Shown here in pieces: positions 9,835 through 22,271 of a DNA stretch of 64,000 bases; within the stretch, counting starts at the first letter, position 1; each line of letters begins with the position of its first letter. Under the pieces are notes generated by a model that saw only the letters and a program-made list of their open reading frames with translations, did not search any database and was not told the DNA's origin. Source of the stretch: Gnetum montanum (Eukaryota; Streptophyta; Gnetopsida; Gnetales; Gnetaceae); assembly GCA_015680685.1 (NCBI GenBank), contig MNCI01023672.1, positions 240,768 through 304,767 of the forward strand, written 5' to 3'. Both the position numbers and the translations under genes were made by a program.

Positions 9835-11190
9835 TTATTAGGGCTATAACTAAATAATTTCCCAATAAGCGTAAATGGTATGATGGCATTCTTACTTATC
9901 TTCTCACCCAAGAGATGCCACAAGGGTGGGACCACAAGAAGAAACAACAATTTCTTCACCAAGTAAAACACTTTCTGGAGATCAACAAACATCTCTACAA
10001 GGTGTGCATCAATGGCTTAGTTCATTGGTGGGTCCTTGATGCTGATCAACTATATGTTTTCCAAGATGCTCACGAAGGTCCTTGTGGAGGACATTATGCT
10101 AGAAGATGCATAGCCATTAAAATCCTGATGGTAGGGTACTATTAGCCACCAATCTTCAGGGATGCTCACCGCTACATCCACTCTTGTGAATGATGCTAAC
10201 AAGATGGTGGAATGACTACTTGAATGGAGGAACCTCAGCAATGGATTCAACCACTAGAACCCTTCAACATCTAGGGCATTAATGTCATGGGTCTCATCAT
10301 GCCTATGTCAAATGAAAAGGCATACATCATAGTCGCTATTAACTATTGTACAAAATGGGCAGAAGTAGTACCTGTCATTCACTATACATCATCTACTATT
10401 GCTCGGTTTATACAACAAAATGTTATAAACAGGTTTGGTGTGCCATGTGCATTAATTTTTGATAATGGAACTCACTTTACAAGAACTACTTTTTGGAAGC
10501 TCATGCAACACTTAGGGGTTGAACACAAACTCACAACACCCTATCACCCCTAAGTTAATAGTCAAGCTAAGGTTACCAATAGGAAAATCATAAGGATTTT
10601 AACAAGAACTATTAGCAAATATAATAAAGACTAGAGAACAAAACTCAACGATGCCTTTTAGGCCTACTTCTCGACATGGAAATTTCCTAAAGGCTATTCT
10701 CCCTATGAGCTTGTGTATGGAAAATTACCAACACTTTATATTCAATCCAAACTCCATAAACTTTCAATAGCCTATGACCTTGACCTTGACTTGAGTCTAG
10801 TACAAAAAGAAAGACTAATGAATCTCAACCTACTAGATGAAAATTGATTGGTGGCCCTATCATCTAATGAGTTGCACAAGGCCTACAACAAAAAGTGCCA
10901 TCACTTTAAAATTAGAAAAGTCAAATTTCAACTAGGAGATAAGGTTCTCTACTAAAACCTAACACACGTACCTCAATGAACTAAGTTTCAAACATTGTGG
11001 GAAGGACCTTACATCATTTACAAAAATTTTTCTTCTAAGGCCATGACGATCTACAAACTTGAGAGCCTAGACAAGAAATAGTTTATCAATATCCAACAAA
11101 TCAAACCTTTCCACGACCATAAGCTAGCTAATACAAAAAATGCCTCATCAGATGGACAACCACACTCCATATTTTGGATCTCTTCCTTTT
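9835..11190 (+). pseudogene. A1 integrase relic
   Basis: The N-terminal HHCC zinc region (about 10060-10200) keeps HEGPCGGHYARR, but the final Cys pair is disrupted. The core has a GINVMG first-Asp site (Asp to Asn), a preserved FDNGTHF second-Asp site, and a third site where NGQAE of A2 reads with Lys. A C-terminal domain containing WEGPYII is visible, but no chromodomain. The reading frame ends at a TAA at about 11188, just before the PPT-like motif. Multiple TAG stops. Confidence 0.7.
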
Positions 11191-11192
11191 AA

Positions 11193-11212
11193 CTTAGTCA
11201 TGGGGGAGATGG
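11193..11212 (+). promoter_or_regulatory. Second PPT-like motif after pol (A1)
   Basis: CTTAGTCATGGGGGAGATGG lies directly after the pol stop. Its core is the same as the terminal PPT of A1 (TTTAGTCATGGGGGTATGAT at 30550). Equivalents lie at 44199-44219 (A2), 56489-56508 (A3) and 20841-20860 (A4). It may be a central plus-strand priming site or a relic of an ancestral PPT. Confidence 0.5.
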
Positions 11213-11235
11213 CCATCCATGCTAACCATATCAAT

Positions 11236-11470
11236 GGCACTTCAGTTTTTCATCTTTTTGTTTTACACATTTTTGTTTTACAACTTTTTATTTTACACAT
11301 TCTTTATTTTGCATCTTCTTATTTTCATGTTATTAATCTTTTCAAATTTTCTTTTTCCACCATCGTTAGTACATTTGCTATTTCTTGAAAATTTTATACT
11401 TTATTTTATATTTTATTTTATTTTATTTTACAATTTCTTTTATATTATATTTTATTTTATTTTGGTGTGA
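11236..11470 (+). repeat. T-rich TTTTGTTTTACA tract (A1)
   Basis: Irregular repeats of TTTT[G/A]TTTTACA follow the internal PPT-like motif. A2 (44262-44400), A3 (56540-56700) and A4 (20880-21010) have the same tract at the same place, so it is a structural feature of the family. Short ORFs read through it are low-complexity artefacts. Confidence 0.7.
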
Positions 11471-11663
11471 TTTTCTAACGTTTTGTTAATAAGTTCTAAG
11501 TACAGTGGTAATGCATTTTTTGATGGTAGTATGTACTATTTTGTTATTCAATTGTTGGTGCCTAGATTATAGCTTTGAATTTTGTTACAAATGATTATGA
11601 CATGGTTTCTTCTTTATGCAACAAGTAGTGAGTCCATATCATCCACCCATTCAAAAACTTTAT

Positions 11664-12180
11664 TGTGACATCTTGTTCCCGAATGTCATAAAAATACGAA
11701 CGCCTAATTTATTATATTCATTATGGATAACATATTAGAAAGATTATAAACACTTAAATCATGAATTAATTAGCAAATAAATAATTGAAACTAAAGAATT
11801 AAGCAAGGAAAGAAAAATGGAAAAAAATTGTATTAATGGAAGAGAGTACTGTAACACCCTTTTGGGTTGTCTCCCTATGCCACTTAAACCTTAGATGCAA
11901 TCTAGCACTACCACCACGGTTAGGCCTATAACTCGGCCAGAAGAGTGGGCCAATTCCCTCCCTATCCCACTTCACCAGGCACTTATTATTCACCTCTCCA
12001 AGCTCTGCAACTCCATGCCAACACGACCTCTAACCCCAGCCTTAAATAGCATAGATCAAACCCTTTCCCAAGGGATACATGAATAGTCATAACTTCTCAT
12101 AACAAGGTACCCCTTCATTAGAAGGTTAATTACATTGTTTACAATTTTTTTTCATCCTTAACAAGAGACAGGATGTTACA
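11664..12180 (-). repeat. 3' LTR of B (517 bp)
   Basis: Aligns along its whole length with 28478-28990. The left end TGTGACATC and right end GATGTTACA form the terminal inverted repeat. On the minus strand a TATTTAAGG-type box at about 12044-12052 could be the TATA element. A 60-codon minus ORF found here and in the other LTR exists only because the LTR is duplicated. Confidence 0.88.
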
Positions 12181-12196
12181 ATCTACCTCCCTTAAG
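12181..12196 (-). promoter_or_regulatory. PPT of B, overlapping the pol stop
   Basis: On the minus strand CTTAAGGGAGGTAGAT runs directly into the LTR TGTAACATCC. The pol reading frame terminates at the TAA in its first bases. H shows the same arrangement at 48719-48735. Confidence 0.8.
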
Positions 12197-14030
12197 CATC
12201 TAGATCATCCTCGAACACTTCCTTGATATCTAGCTACTTAACGGCTACTTCATAGTTATGCTCCTCAGCTTCAGTTCCCTTATTTTCCTCATTATCATCT
12301 ATACAAATAAAAGATCAAAATTTATAAGCATAATTTATTACATCCATAATAAATTCAACCTATCAGTCAATGTCTAGATGATCAAAAAGTTGAGGGTAAT
12401 TATTTAAAATAAACTCCCTATTTTCCCAAGTTTGTTGATCACAATTTGACCATTGAACAAGTACTTCGCTGATAGTTTTATTTCATAATTTCTTGGTTCA
12501 TTGATCTTTAATAGCAATGGGTCTTACTCCAAAGCTAGGGTTGGATTGTAATGGCAAAGTATTACAATCCAATACATATGGTACATCATGTTCATGAAAT
12601 TTCTATAACAAGCTCACATGAAAAACTGGATGAATTTTTAAGGTTTTGGGAAGATTCAATCGATAAGCTACTTCACCAATTCTTTCAAATATTTCAAAAG
12701 GTACACAAAATCTAGGTGCTAATTTAGTATATTTTCCCAATTTAAGAGAACTTCTGGTAGGTTTTACTCTCAACAATACTTGATCCCCTACTTGGAATTC
12801 TTTCTTAAGTTGATGTTGATTTGCATATCCTTTATATTTATCTTGGGTAGCTTGTAAATTTTTTTTAACCCTTGTGACAATGTTTTCCATTATTTTCATT
12901 TCATCTTCCTTCCATTATGCTCTTAAGGTTGGATTTGCCCAAGTTAATGGTGTATGAAAATTACATCCATATACTACTTCGAATGGTGTTTGATGTATAG
13001 AACCTTGATAATTGTTATTGTAGGAAAATTCTGCCAAATGTAAATAATTCTCCCATGTTTTTGGTCTACTCCCAACATAACTTTGTATGATATCTTCTAA
13101 TATTCTATTCACTCATTCAGTTTTTCCATTAGTTTCAGGATGATAAGCTATGCTAAATTTCAATTGAGTTCCAAGCTCTCTAAAGAAATTTTTCCAGAAT
13201 TTGGATATGAATTTAGGATCTCTATCCGAAGTGATAGATTTTGGACAACTATGTAATCTAAATACTTCTTGTAAGAATTTTTGGGCTATCTCTTCCACTG
13301 TGTTTGTAAATTTCAAAGCTATAAAATGTGCCATCTTTGATAGACAATCATCTACTACGAAAATTGAGTCATTTCCTTTTTTTGATTACTAGCAATCCCA
13401 CAATGAAATCCATAGTGATCTTCCCATTTCTAGGTTGGAACTTCCAAGGGTTGTAATAATCCACTAGGTTTCCTTTGTTTAGCTTTTATTCTTTGACATG
13501 TTGGGAAATTTTTAGTGTATGAAACCACATCATTCTTCATTCCAAGCCAAAAATAATATTTTCAAATTATCATATAGGTCGTAATATAACCTTGGTGTCT
13601 TGCATATGGTACTTCATGTGCTTCACACAACAATTTTAGTCTCCAATTTCCTTCTAGTATGCATACTCTTTGTCCTTTCATCAATAAACTGTTAGAAGTG
13701 AGTTGGTATTGAGGCTCATTGAAAATGTTGGTTAAAATATTTTTAAAGGGTCTTCTTTCATTTGTTTCTTAATTTCTTCTTCCATAGGGGTTGTTACTAC
13801 ACCTATCATTAAATTCCACATTCAACTAAGGGCATCAGCTACCACAATTTTTTTTTCAAGAACATATTTGATTTCAAAATCATATTCTGCAAACAATTCT
13901 ATCCATCACCTTTCACGAGTGTTCAAAATAGGTTGTCATTGCAAATATTATAAACTTGTGTGATCCGTTTTTCGTACAAAATTCTTTCTGCAAAGATAAT
14001 GTCTTCAAACTTTTAAAGCTTGAATAATTG
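12181..14030 (-). pseudogene. B RNase H end, integrase and chromodomain relic
   Basis: Reading leftwards: the RNase H tail (14030-13830) ends in a YVLEKKIVVADA-like segment. Next is integrase with TMDFI (first Asp, about 13415), SDRDPKF (second Asp, about 13235) and NGKTE (third site, about 13113). The C-terminal domain follows (12899-12603, ending [11 protein letters not shown]). A chromodomain follows at about 12480-12360 with VLVQWSNCDQQTWENREFI. The chromodomain identifies a chromovirus and would steer integration to chromatin marks. Stops and frameshifts separate the open pieces. The acidic C-terminus ends at a TAA inside the PPT. Confidence 0.82.
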
Positions 14031-14035
14031 CTAAT

Positions 14036-17000
14036 TGTTGCCACATTTGGCCATTTCATGGAGCAGGTTGGTAAGATTAAATTGGTTAAAATTTTTTGGA
14101 GAAGTGGCTAAATTTGGGTTTGAGAGAAAAGGAATAAGTTAAAATAGCATTTTAACTTTATTTATTTTTATATAAATAGTGTAATTATGGAAAAAGTCCA
14201 ATTTATCATTTATATGATATGAAAATATATCAGAGAGCATCTTAAGTAAAATTTCTATCATATCCATTTTATCCCGGAAAGCAACCTTTGCAGCAACACA
14301 AATTCAGCTGGACAGGAATATTGCAATTCATATTTTGATGGAAAGGGTTCCAGAGTCTTTGTTCAACCTTACTTTCAAATTTTAAATTTATCATTTAAAT
14401 TTTTGAAGGCAACATCAACTATTCCTGTTTCCAAAATATATATATATATAATTATTCATACGTGCACAAATCCTGCGGAATTACAAGCAATAGAACATGA
14501 ACAAAATCATGGCATTCCAGAAAATCACATTTTTCTTGGGCCATAGGAATGACGAAATTGCCAACCACACGGTGTTCATCGTGGCACAAACAGGCACCAT
14601 AAAAACTGACATCAACCTCTGATGACTATTCAGACCAGATGAGGTTTTATTTCGCTGCTAAGCGCCGTGCCGTGTGACCCCAAGGAAGCACTTCGTGCCA
14701 CTTGTTCTACTGTTTCTAGACAAAAAAAAAAGTAGACATCAGCATTTCATTTTTTTTGGGAGGTCGGTGGAGGTCTAAAAAATGGCAAACCATAAGCAGT
14801 GTTGGCCGCCTTTGTGCTAGGGAAAACAGAGCCACAAAGACCTCTGCGTGGCCTTGTGCATCACCAAACCCTATTGGTTTCTACATCATTGTTCTACGCA
14901 TGAACAAACCCTCGCCATTAAATAAAAAAAACCATTACCACAGTAGGAGGAGCCCCTAAGGTTGTTGCTACCCATTAGAGCTTTGCCACAATAGTTCTTT
15001 AAATTTCAATAAAGAAATCTTCAGTTTCGGGTTTCAGTTTCAAACCTGTGCACCTTCAACATCATCATGGAACTGTAAGGTGCGCACTGCACAGAAGATT
15101 TTTGGGCAGTTGCAGGGTTGTTTTGCAACTTACCTTACCATTTCCTGTGATTGGTGTTTCAAAAAGGAGCCTTCCATGGCTTAGAACATTTTCTGGAAAA
15201 TAATCCGCCTGCAACCTCGTCAAACAGGCTTGGGTTTTCTCAACGAATGCATTTCAAATTTTTTCAAGCGGTGAAAAATGGCAATCACAAATGTCATTCG
15301 CCCTGGAACCTACAATCCGAAACAGCAGCCATGCCCGATGCCGATGCATCCGATATTGCATACCAATCCACAAAATGTGGTAGCAAAGACACAAAGGCAC
15401 ACTAAGACAAGTGTCAAGAGATACTTTGGGCCAATACCAGTAAAACAGAGCTGTAGTTCATCAAAAATAAAATTTTAAATGGTCTACTAATTAATATTAA
15501 TTCAGAAATGACACAATATCACCTATCCTAATAGCGTGAGGCCCTGGTTTTAAACTTACTTTTTTAATTTAATTATTACAAGGCTTCAAGACATTATTTT
15601 TCAAACATTATTACTACCCATAACATAATTGTAATATTAATATTATCATATTTGTAATATTATATTAATATTTACAAATATTAGTGTTAGCATAAATTCC
15701 TCCTAACTTTATGTACAACTTCCCAACTACATAACTTCCCAATTAAATTAGTGAGAAATATCTCCTAACTACATGGGTAAGTTGTAACTCCCTTACTTGG
15801 GAGAGAAGTTAGCTAAGATATTTTAAGTATGTAACCACCTTTGAACTGTATAAAAAGAGAAGACATTGGGGTCTCAAAGGAGGACAGGTCAAGAGGATAC
15901 TTTGAAGAAGACATTGATACTGCACTTTGGATGGCTACTAGCTAGCACTTGGGCTCTCACTTGGAGACACACTTTGGATTCCAGGAAGAGCTTGTAAGAA
16001 GAAATTGTGAACGATTGCTAGATGACTTGCTAAATAAAAGATTTTAGCCTCTTTGTCATGGTCCTGTGAGTTATGTTTTATTTTTATTTTTTTTAAATTG
16101 TTTAGCTAGTGGTTTAGATAGTATCATCCTTGGCTAGTAATTTTGGGATTTTTAGATTGCTCTTATCATTCTTGTTGCTCGATAGAAATTTCTATTAAAA
16201 TTTTTCCATAGAAGCACTTATGTTTAAAAGCCTTAAGAGAATTTTAGTAGTAAATTTTGTTATTTTGTAATGTATAGAAACTGCTATTGAGATCGTTGTA
16301 AGAGAGCCTCTGCTTGTAGTCATGCCGTTGAATGATTCAATAGTCAAGAGGGTTCAAAAAATCTTTGGTATTTTGATGGGACCAGAATAGCTTCTTTTTT
16401 ATCTTTAAAGTGAATCTCTGTGGTATTTCAATCAGAAATTGGCAAGTCTTTTGAAGGTTCTGTTGAATGCAATTGTTGACATCCATTATCTAGCCAAAAT
16501 GGAGTGTCATACGTGGTAGTTTACGTAGCAATTTTTTGGTAGCATAGTAGGATGGTCTTGAAGAAATTGCTTATTTGAGCCTTGAAAGTTTGAACAATTC
16601 GTAGATATTGAATTTGGAATAGCTTTATTGCGAAGTGTTTACTCGTGTCATTTTACCTTGTTTAAATATTTGAGGTCTACACAAATCTACTTTCTTTTCT
16701 ATCTATTTCCATCGAATCTTGCTCTATTTCTAATTTTCTTGTTGAACTATCTCTTTCTCTGGGAAAAATTAGAAGTAGATTCGCAGAGTTGTGCTCAAAT
16801 TTTTTTGCAAAATTTTATTTGTTACAAGTAGGTATTATAAGGACCGCGTAGACTAGGCAATTGAACAAAATAGGAACTCTAAAAAACTCACAGTACATGG
16901 CAAAGTTGGCTGAATCTCTTTAAGATATGTCATTTGTAGTTTACACATAACGCAATCATTTCATTTTACACAATCGAATGCCGCAACAGCACACACACAT

Positions 17001-17123
17001 ACTCACATTAACTACTGAGTTTATTTGGAGGTATCTGGGCCTTGGTGTTGCCAGAGACCAGCAGGCACCTAAATCCTGTTCGAGGACACTCGTTGGCGGT
17101 CGCGTCCCAAACGGTTGTCAACA
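14036..17123. mobile_element. D: 3.1-kb probable solo LTR inserted in B
   Basis: The segment begins TGTTGCC and ends GTCAACA, giving a TGTTG/CAACA inverted terminus, and is flanked by exact 5-bp copies of CTAAT (14031-14035 and 17124-17128). Flanking B sequence continues RNase H on both sides. No gag-pol, PBS or internal LTR pair is visible, so a very long solo LTR or a non-coding LTR derivative fits best. A TATAAAAAG box lies near 15848 on the plus strand. Its last 480 bp match 31223-31690. Small ORFs at 15151-15478 look spurious. Confidence 0.75.
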
Positions 17124-17128
17124 CTAAT

Positions 17129-17737
17129 AATTCTAAATCATGAGTTGAGTAATTTACCTCAGCTCCTCATAATTTACGAGATTCATAACATACCACTTTA
17201 TCTTCCTATGAAATAATTACACCAATTCCTATTACACAAGCATCTGTGGATACTTCAAATGGTAGATCTTCATTCAGAATTCTCAAAATAGGTGCTATTG
17301 TAAGTAGCATCTTTAATCTAAGAAAAGATTCTCTACATTTTACATGAAATTTGAACTCATGTTTCTCCTACAAAAGGTTAGTTAATGGGGCTACCAAGGT
17401 AGAATAATCTTGAATGAAACATCAATAAAAATTGACTAACCCTAAGAAACTTCAAAAAGCTATAACATCTTTTAATTTAGGCCAATCCCAGATCGCACTA
17501 ATTTTTGCTGGATCCACTTGTAATCCTTTCTTGGAAACTATATGTCCTAAGTATAAGACTTCTTCCTTAAAGAGTTCACATTTACTCAATTTAGCTTTTA
17601 ATTAATGTTCTTTAAGAATTTCCATTGTAGCTTTCAAATGTTTGATATGTGCTTCTCTTAATTTAGATCAAACAAGTACATCATCCATAAATACTATGAC
17701 AAATTGATCAACATATTCACAAAAAATATTATTCATT
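17129..17737 (-). pseudogene. B RT second half and RNase H start, relic
   Basis: On the minus strand, the RT resumes after A4 with the catalytic IVFMDDVLV box (FMDD codons at about 17680-17691), then KCELFKEEVLYLGHIV-, SFLGLVNFY- and RNase H motifs including VSTDACVIGIGVII and NYSTHDLELLAI, where D interrupts it. The active site has Phe-Met where most chromoviruses have Tyr-Ile/Val. Several stops (TAG, TAA) are present. Confidence 0.8.
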
Positions 17738-17742
17738 AATGC

Positions 17743-18700
17743 TAATGAATTGTGGTTTGTCAGGTGTTGATATCAGATCCTTGATATCAAAGCTTTGTTA
17801 ACCAAGTGTTGATATTAGACCCTTGTTAACCAGGTGTTGATATTGGACCCCTATTATCAAACCCCTATTATCGAACCCTTGATATTTGATGAGTCCCGAT
17901 ATTGGACCCTCGATCTCAGGTACACAATATCGTGGCCTGGCTAGTGATATCAGATATGCGATATCATGGTTCTTGTGTGAGCCTATAAATATACAATTGG
18001 ATGCATGGGAATGATATAGGAAGTTAGTGTTAGAGTAGGATCTTTTTGTCATTTTTTCCTCTCAACCCTTTCCCTAGTGCATGCCCACAATGTGATGATT
18101 ATAATTGTACAAAACCTTTATTTGAGTGTGATGTACTTGGACATGCACATGACCAACAATAAAGATCGAGATTACTTCATCATTGCAGCATTCACTTAAT
18201 TTTAATTTTTACTTATTACTTTCATAATTAATATTTCTCTACCCTCATCTCCTACCCCTGTTAGTAAACATGGAATGACTATGACTTAATCATGAGCATT
18301 TAAGTGTGACTACTTGGTATCCCAATAGCGTACCTAGGACATGTGCTTAGTAATCCTAGTGCTAGTACACAAGGTCCAAGATGTGTATGGATGATTAAGG
18401 ATGGATGCTCATCGCACTTAGGCTAGCTCAAACTCTCTTCTTCCTTTCCCTCTTAGGTTAATCAAAGTTATTTCTTGTTGCCTCTAGGAGCAGCACTAGC
18501 TTCAGACCACATCATATACCTCACTCTAGACTAAACCATACATGACAAAGAAAATACTATTCTAGGTGGGAAGACAGCGTACTGTGATCAACATGTAATT
18601 ACCTAGATACCACAACTAGCTTGTCTACGGAGTTTGACTAGATCATGTGTGAATGCTCATATTCATATGGTTGAGTATAGGGGTACCTTTCCACTCATCA
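17743..18700 (+). repeat. 5' LTR of A4 (958 bp)
   Basis: Starts TAATGA (decayed TGATGA) and ends TCATCA. U3 carries repeated TTGTTAACCAGGTGTTGATAT-like units with GATATC/GATATT cores at about 17770-17970. TATAAATA is at 17984-17991 and AATAAAGAT near 18158. Pairs with 22925-23881. Confidence 0.88.
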
Positions 18701-18701
18701 T

Positions 18702-18719
18702 TAGCACCGTTGCTAGGTA
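18702..18719 (+). promoter_or_regulatory. Primer-binding site of A4 (tRNA-Asp)
   Basis: TAGCACCGTTGCTAGGTA matches 13 of 18 bases of the complement of the plant tRNA-Asp 3' end as I recall it (TGGCGCCGTTGCCGGGGA). Four of five mismatches are C-to-T or G-to-A. It starts one base after the LTR. Confidence 0.7.
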
Positions 18720-18859
18720 CAGTGCTAGTTATTTAGATTAGTTACATCATTCAAGATTGTTGTAACAAAGCCTTGATGATATACCTTTTAGAAAGAAAGT
18801 AATTGCAAATAAGTCACACACAAATTCACAATAATTTCTCTCTCACAAAACTATAATAA

Positions 18860-20875
18860 TGCAACAACTAGTAAAGTAGTTCATTGGAGAACCAACAAAT
18901 TATATGATGATGAAGACGAAGTTTGGAGTACTCAATCTTATGCAGGGGTCTCCTATGTACATAAACAAAGACAACATCATCCCAACTCACAAATTCATAA
19001 AATACCTAGTGACAATGAACCCTTTCTGGCCACTAAGAGCCTAATGCATATACACGAGGCTATTCTAATATCCCACAGGCATCATAAAAAAAGTCATCTA
19101 CCTAGGCTTCATTTAAACAACTTTTCCAAATTTTTAGGAGGCTATGATTTAGATCCGAAACATCATTTATAGACCTTCCATGATGCCTGTGTATGGAAAA
19201 TTATTGATAATGGGTGGCAAAAATGTAAGCTCTTTCCTACGACACTCGTTGGCCAAGCAAAAGTATGGTACAGGTCCTTAAGACCAAAATCAATTCAATG
19301 TTGGCCAACAATGGTAGAACTCTTCAATGAAAGATATCAAACCTATGCAAGAGTGTCAACCTTGAGGAAAAAAATCCAAGAATGGAAACAAGTGCAACAT
19401 GAACCCTTGGACATGGCCTTAGAAAGATATTATGCATTCTTAAATAACTGCCCAGGCCATGGGTTCTCCAAGGAAAGGCTAATGTACCACATCATAGATG
19501 GGCTCCATAATGAGATAAGGGAGACCCTAGGGATGTATGCCCCAGGTCAACTATACGAGCTACGAACCCACCAATTTCAAGAGCTTATCAAGTAGGTAGC
19601 AAAAGAAGAAGGAGAAATGGCTAAATGGAAGTATGTTGAAAAATCTCAACGAGACCAAAATCTCAATTTAACAAAGGTCCATAATCATGAAGAGGAAAAA
19701 TCAACTTACCCTAAGGAGGTGGAATCATCTTTTCCAATACTACAATCACTAGATGACATTGAGACAAAGATCAATAAGATGATGAAATGGATACATGAAA
19801 AATGTGGAGAATATGCCAACATTATGAGAGGTAGAACCATGACAAACAAAGAAGTAGGATAGAACACCCTTAGACATTCAAAAATAAGGGTTGAAGAAAA
19901 TAAGAACTCAACTACTAATCATACATATCAGTGTAACATTTACGTATACAATCGCCCCAAAGGTCAATGTCCAATCTTGTCACATTTGCATGAGCATTGG
20001 GGAAGAATGTTACATCTAGAGTTTTTACAAAAATACTGTGTTCAATCACAGTGGCAAAGATCCCAGTCGTCAAGGAGCCCACCCTCAAACTGGTCACACC
20101 TTTCATATCATCCAAGCCCAAGCGCTTATCAGGTTCAATAGCTTATTTCCCCAACTGGGTCAACATCCTCTATCTCATCACATTATTATCATTCTCTTAA
20201 ATACTATCAACCCATATCCTATCCAACATGATCACCACCCCATGTGCCTTACACTTCTCCTCAGATTCAATATTCTCATCCTTCACCTCCTTCTACATCA
20301 CCACCAGTTATGCTAGAAGGGTTTGCATCACAACATCAACCCATGAATGTTACTTGTGCTGCGACTATCAACCGTAGTGGGAATCCTCAACAACATCGAA
20401 GGTGTCCCTTCTTTAGACATGACCATAGAAAGGGAAAACATAGTTCTGAGACCATTGCATCCTCCCACTCAGCACAAGTTCAACACCCTAATGCATCTTT
20501 CTCCTTGAACCCAATGCCTCATGTTACCTTATCCGAGCCACCACTCAACACTCCAACAACTATGTGACCCAATGAATATAGCCACATAGGGAGACTAATT
20601 GATCCTTTCATACCATCTTAGGGTCATGGGTGCCATAGTGGATCAACTCCTTATCAATTAACCAGATCTTGTAGCTTGCGCCACTATGTCAACTTTAATA
20701 CAGTGTGTGCACCCCAATTTGGATACATTCCAACCACGACATCAAAAGACACCTAGTGGTTTGGATATGACCAAGTCCCAATATTTTTGAAATCCATGGA
20801 TCCAACCCTTCCATTTATTAATTCTCGCTATGATCAAAAGTTTAGTTATGGGGGATATCGCCCATTCTAACAAAT
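18860..20875 (+). pseudogene. A4 gag with extended C-terminal tail, broken
   Basis: The gag core lies at about 19120-19595 and includes WYRSLRPKSIQ and the best-kept open piece starting MVELFNERYQ at 19311. It aligns with A1-A3 gag but is clearly diverged. A nucleocapsid-like PKGQCPILSHLHEH segment is at about 19950-19995. After that a Ser/Pro/His/Gln-rich tail of roughly 290 codons continues to SYGGYRPF near 20870, where the other elements would go on to protease. One or more frameshifts near 20000 and several stops break it. The tail has no counterpart I recognise. Confidence 0.65.
20841..20860 (+). promoter_or_regulatory. Second PPT-like motif (A4)
   Basis: TTTAGTTATGGGGGATATCG occupies the same relative position as the post-pol motifs of A1, A2 and A3, although A4 has no pol. 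It is followed at once by the T-rich tract. Confidence 0.45.
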
Positions 20876-21010
20876 AGAATTAATAAATGTTTTTCGTTTT
20901 CTTTAATTTTACAATTTTTTGTTTTCCAATTTTTCATCTTTCAATTTTTTGTTTTATCTTTTTATTGGTCGGTTCATCTTTTTATTTATTATTTTATCTT
21001 TTTATCATTT

Positions 21011-22270
21011 TATGAGTAATCTCATCTATGAATACAAGACTCATGTGACTCGTTGATTGAGGTGTTGTTCTATGCTATCAAGTTTTAGGTGACTAATTAC
21101 TTGGATAGTGATCCCATCACATCCATCCACCCATTCTATTAATAAGAGGTTCTAATCTGGGTATGATGATATTCTTAACAACATTAAAACTTAAAGTAAG
21201 CTTGTGCTCATTATACCTAGAACGAAGAAGGATGGACCAAGAGGGAATGACTAGGGTGTGACATCAAGGGGACTTGTGGATTCTCTTTGGTGACATCTGT
21301 AGGAGTTACCATGCAGCCTGGGTGTACTAAGATCCTTGTAGATCTAATGAAAAATGGAAGTAAGAGTAACAAAGGCACTCGCTCAAGAAACCCAATGCTA
21401 TTCTAGGGGGTCCCATTGGAAATACATGCACCAATGCCTAAAGGTAGGTAGCTTCTTTGGATTAAGCATTAAAAAAAAGAGCAAGAAGAGTAAAGCAGCC
21501 AAACAAAAAGAAAAAGAAAAGATCAAGACCAAAGTGCCTCAAGCAATCTCAAATCACTCCTCCCTTGAACGAAACACCAAGTAATCGTACACCTTGATGT
21601 CATGATCCTCTTATGAATGTCCACCATGGGATGAAACAATGCAATGTCACTAATCGAAGGAATGGACTTGGTCTTGATTTTGGAGAAATGAGATAATGAC
21701 ACATTAATCACATCCTACACTCAGGATTCATTGTGCCTTTGGTTAGTTACCTCATGTCCCAATCTTTGCAATCCCTTCTACAATTCGTCTCATCTCGTTG
21801 TTTCTGTATTTGTGATGCATGTCTTATGTAGCATTGAATTCATAACTTATCATGGTGGTATCTACATGTGTGTTTTTTTGGAGCTAGTGTGAATTACATT
21901 TAACCCTTCTAGTTCCTATAGACATTTTAAGGTGTAGTTACACAAGGGCATGATAGGTAGGAACCTGCTTTGGGAAGAATCCACTTGCATAACTTTTGTA
22001 ATTTGTACTTGTTGCACACCACCACATCATTTTATATCCTTCGAGTACTTCATTGCCAAATCTATTCTTTCCCTTGTCATCATTTTATCAAATGTTACTC
22101 AAAACCATTACATGTCCTTTTATGTGTCACCTAAATAAATCAGGTCTGAGATTAAACTTTTAGGGCAACTTCCTTGAAAAAAATTTTAACTCTAAAATCA
22201 CACTAAGCAAATAATTCAACATTTACTAAAGGCAATAAGTAAGGTATGAAATAATTAAACTTCTTTCAAT
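21011..22270 (+). other. A4 3' spacer, non-coding
   Basis: Non-coding AT-rich sequence. The part at 21690-21990 matches the A0 spacer (1-300). Other stretches resemble the A1-A3 spacers only in short phrases. Small ORFs at 21354 and 21950 are not supported. Confidence 0.5.
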
Positions 22271-22271
22271 A

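Noticed and set aside
11799-11993. Minus ORF of 64 codons, repeated at 28613-28807
   Set aside because: It occurs twice only because the B LTR is duplicated; no known domain.
15151-15478. Two overlapping plus ORFs in D
   Set aside because: Short, overlapping in different frames and no homology; the region is non-coding LTR.
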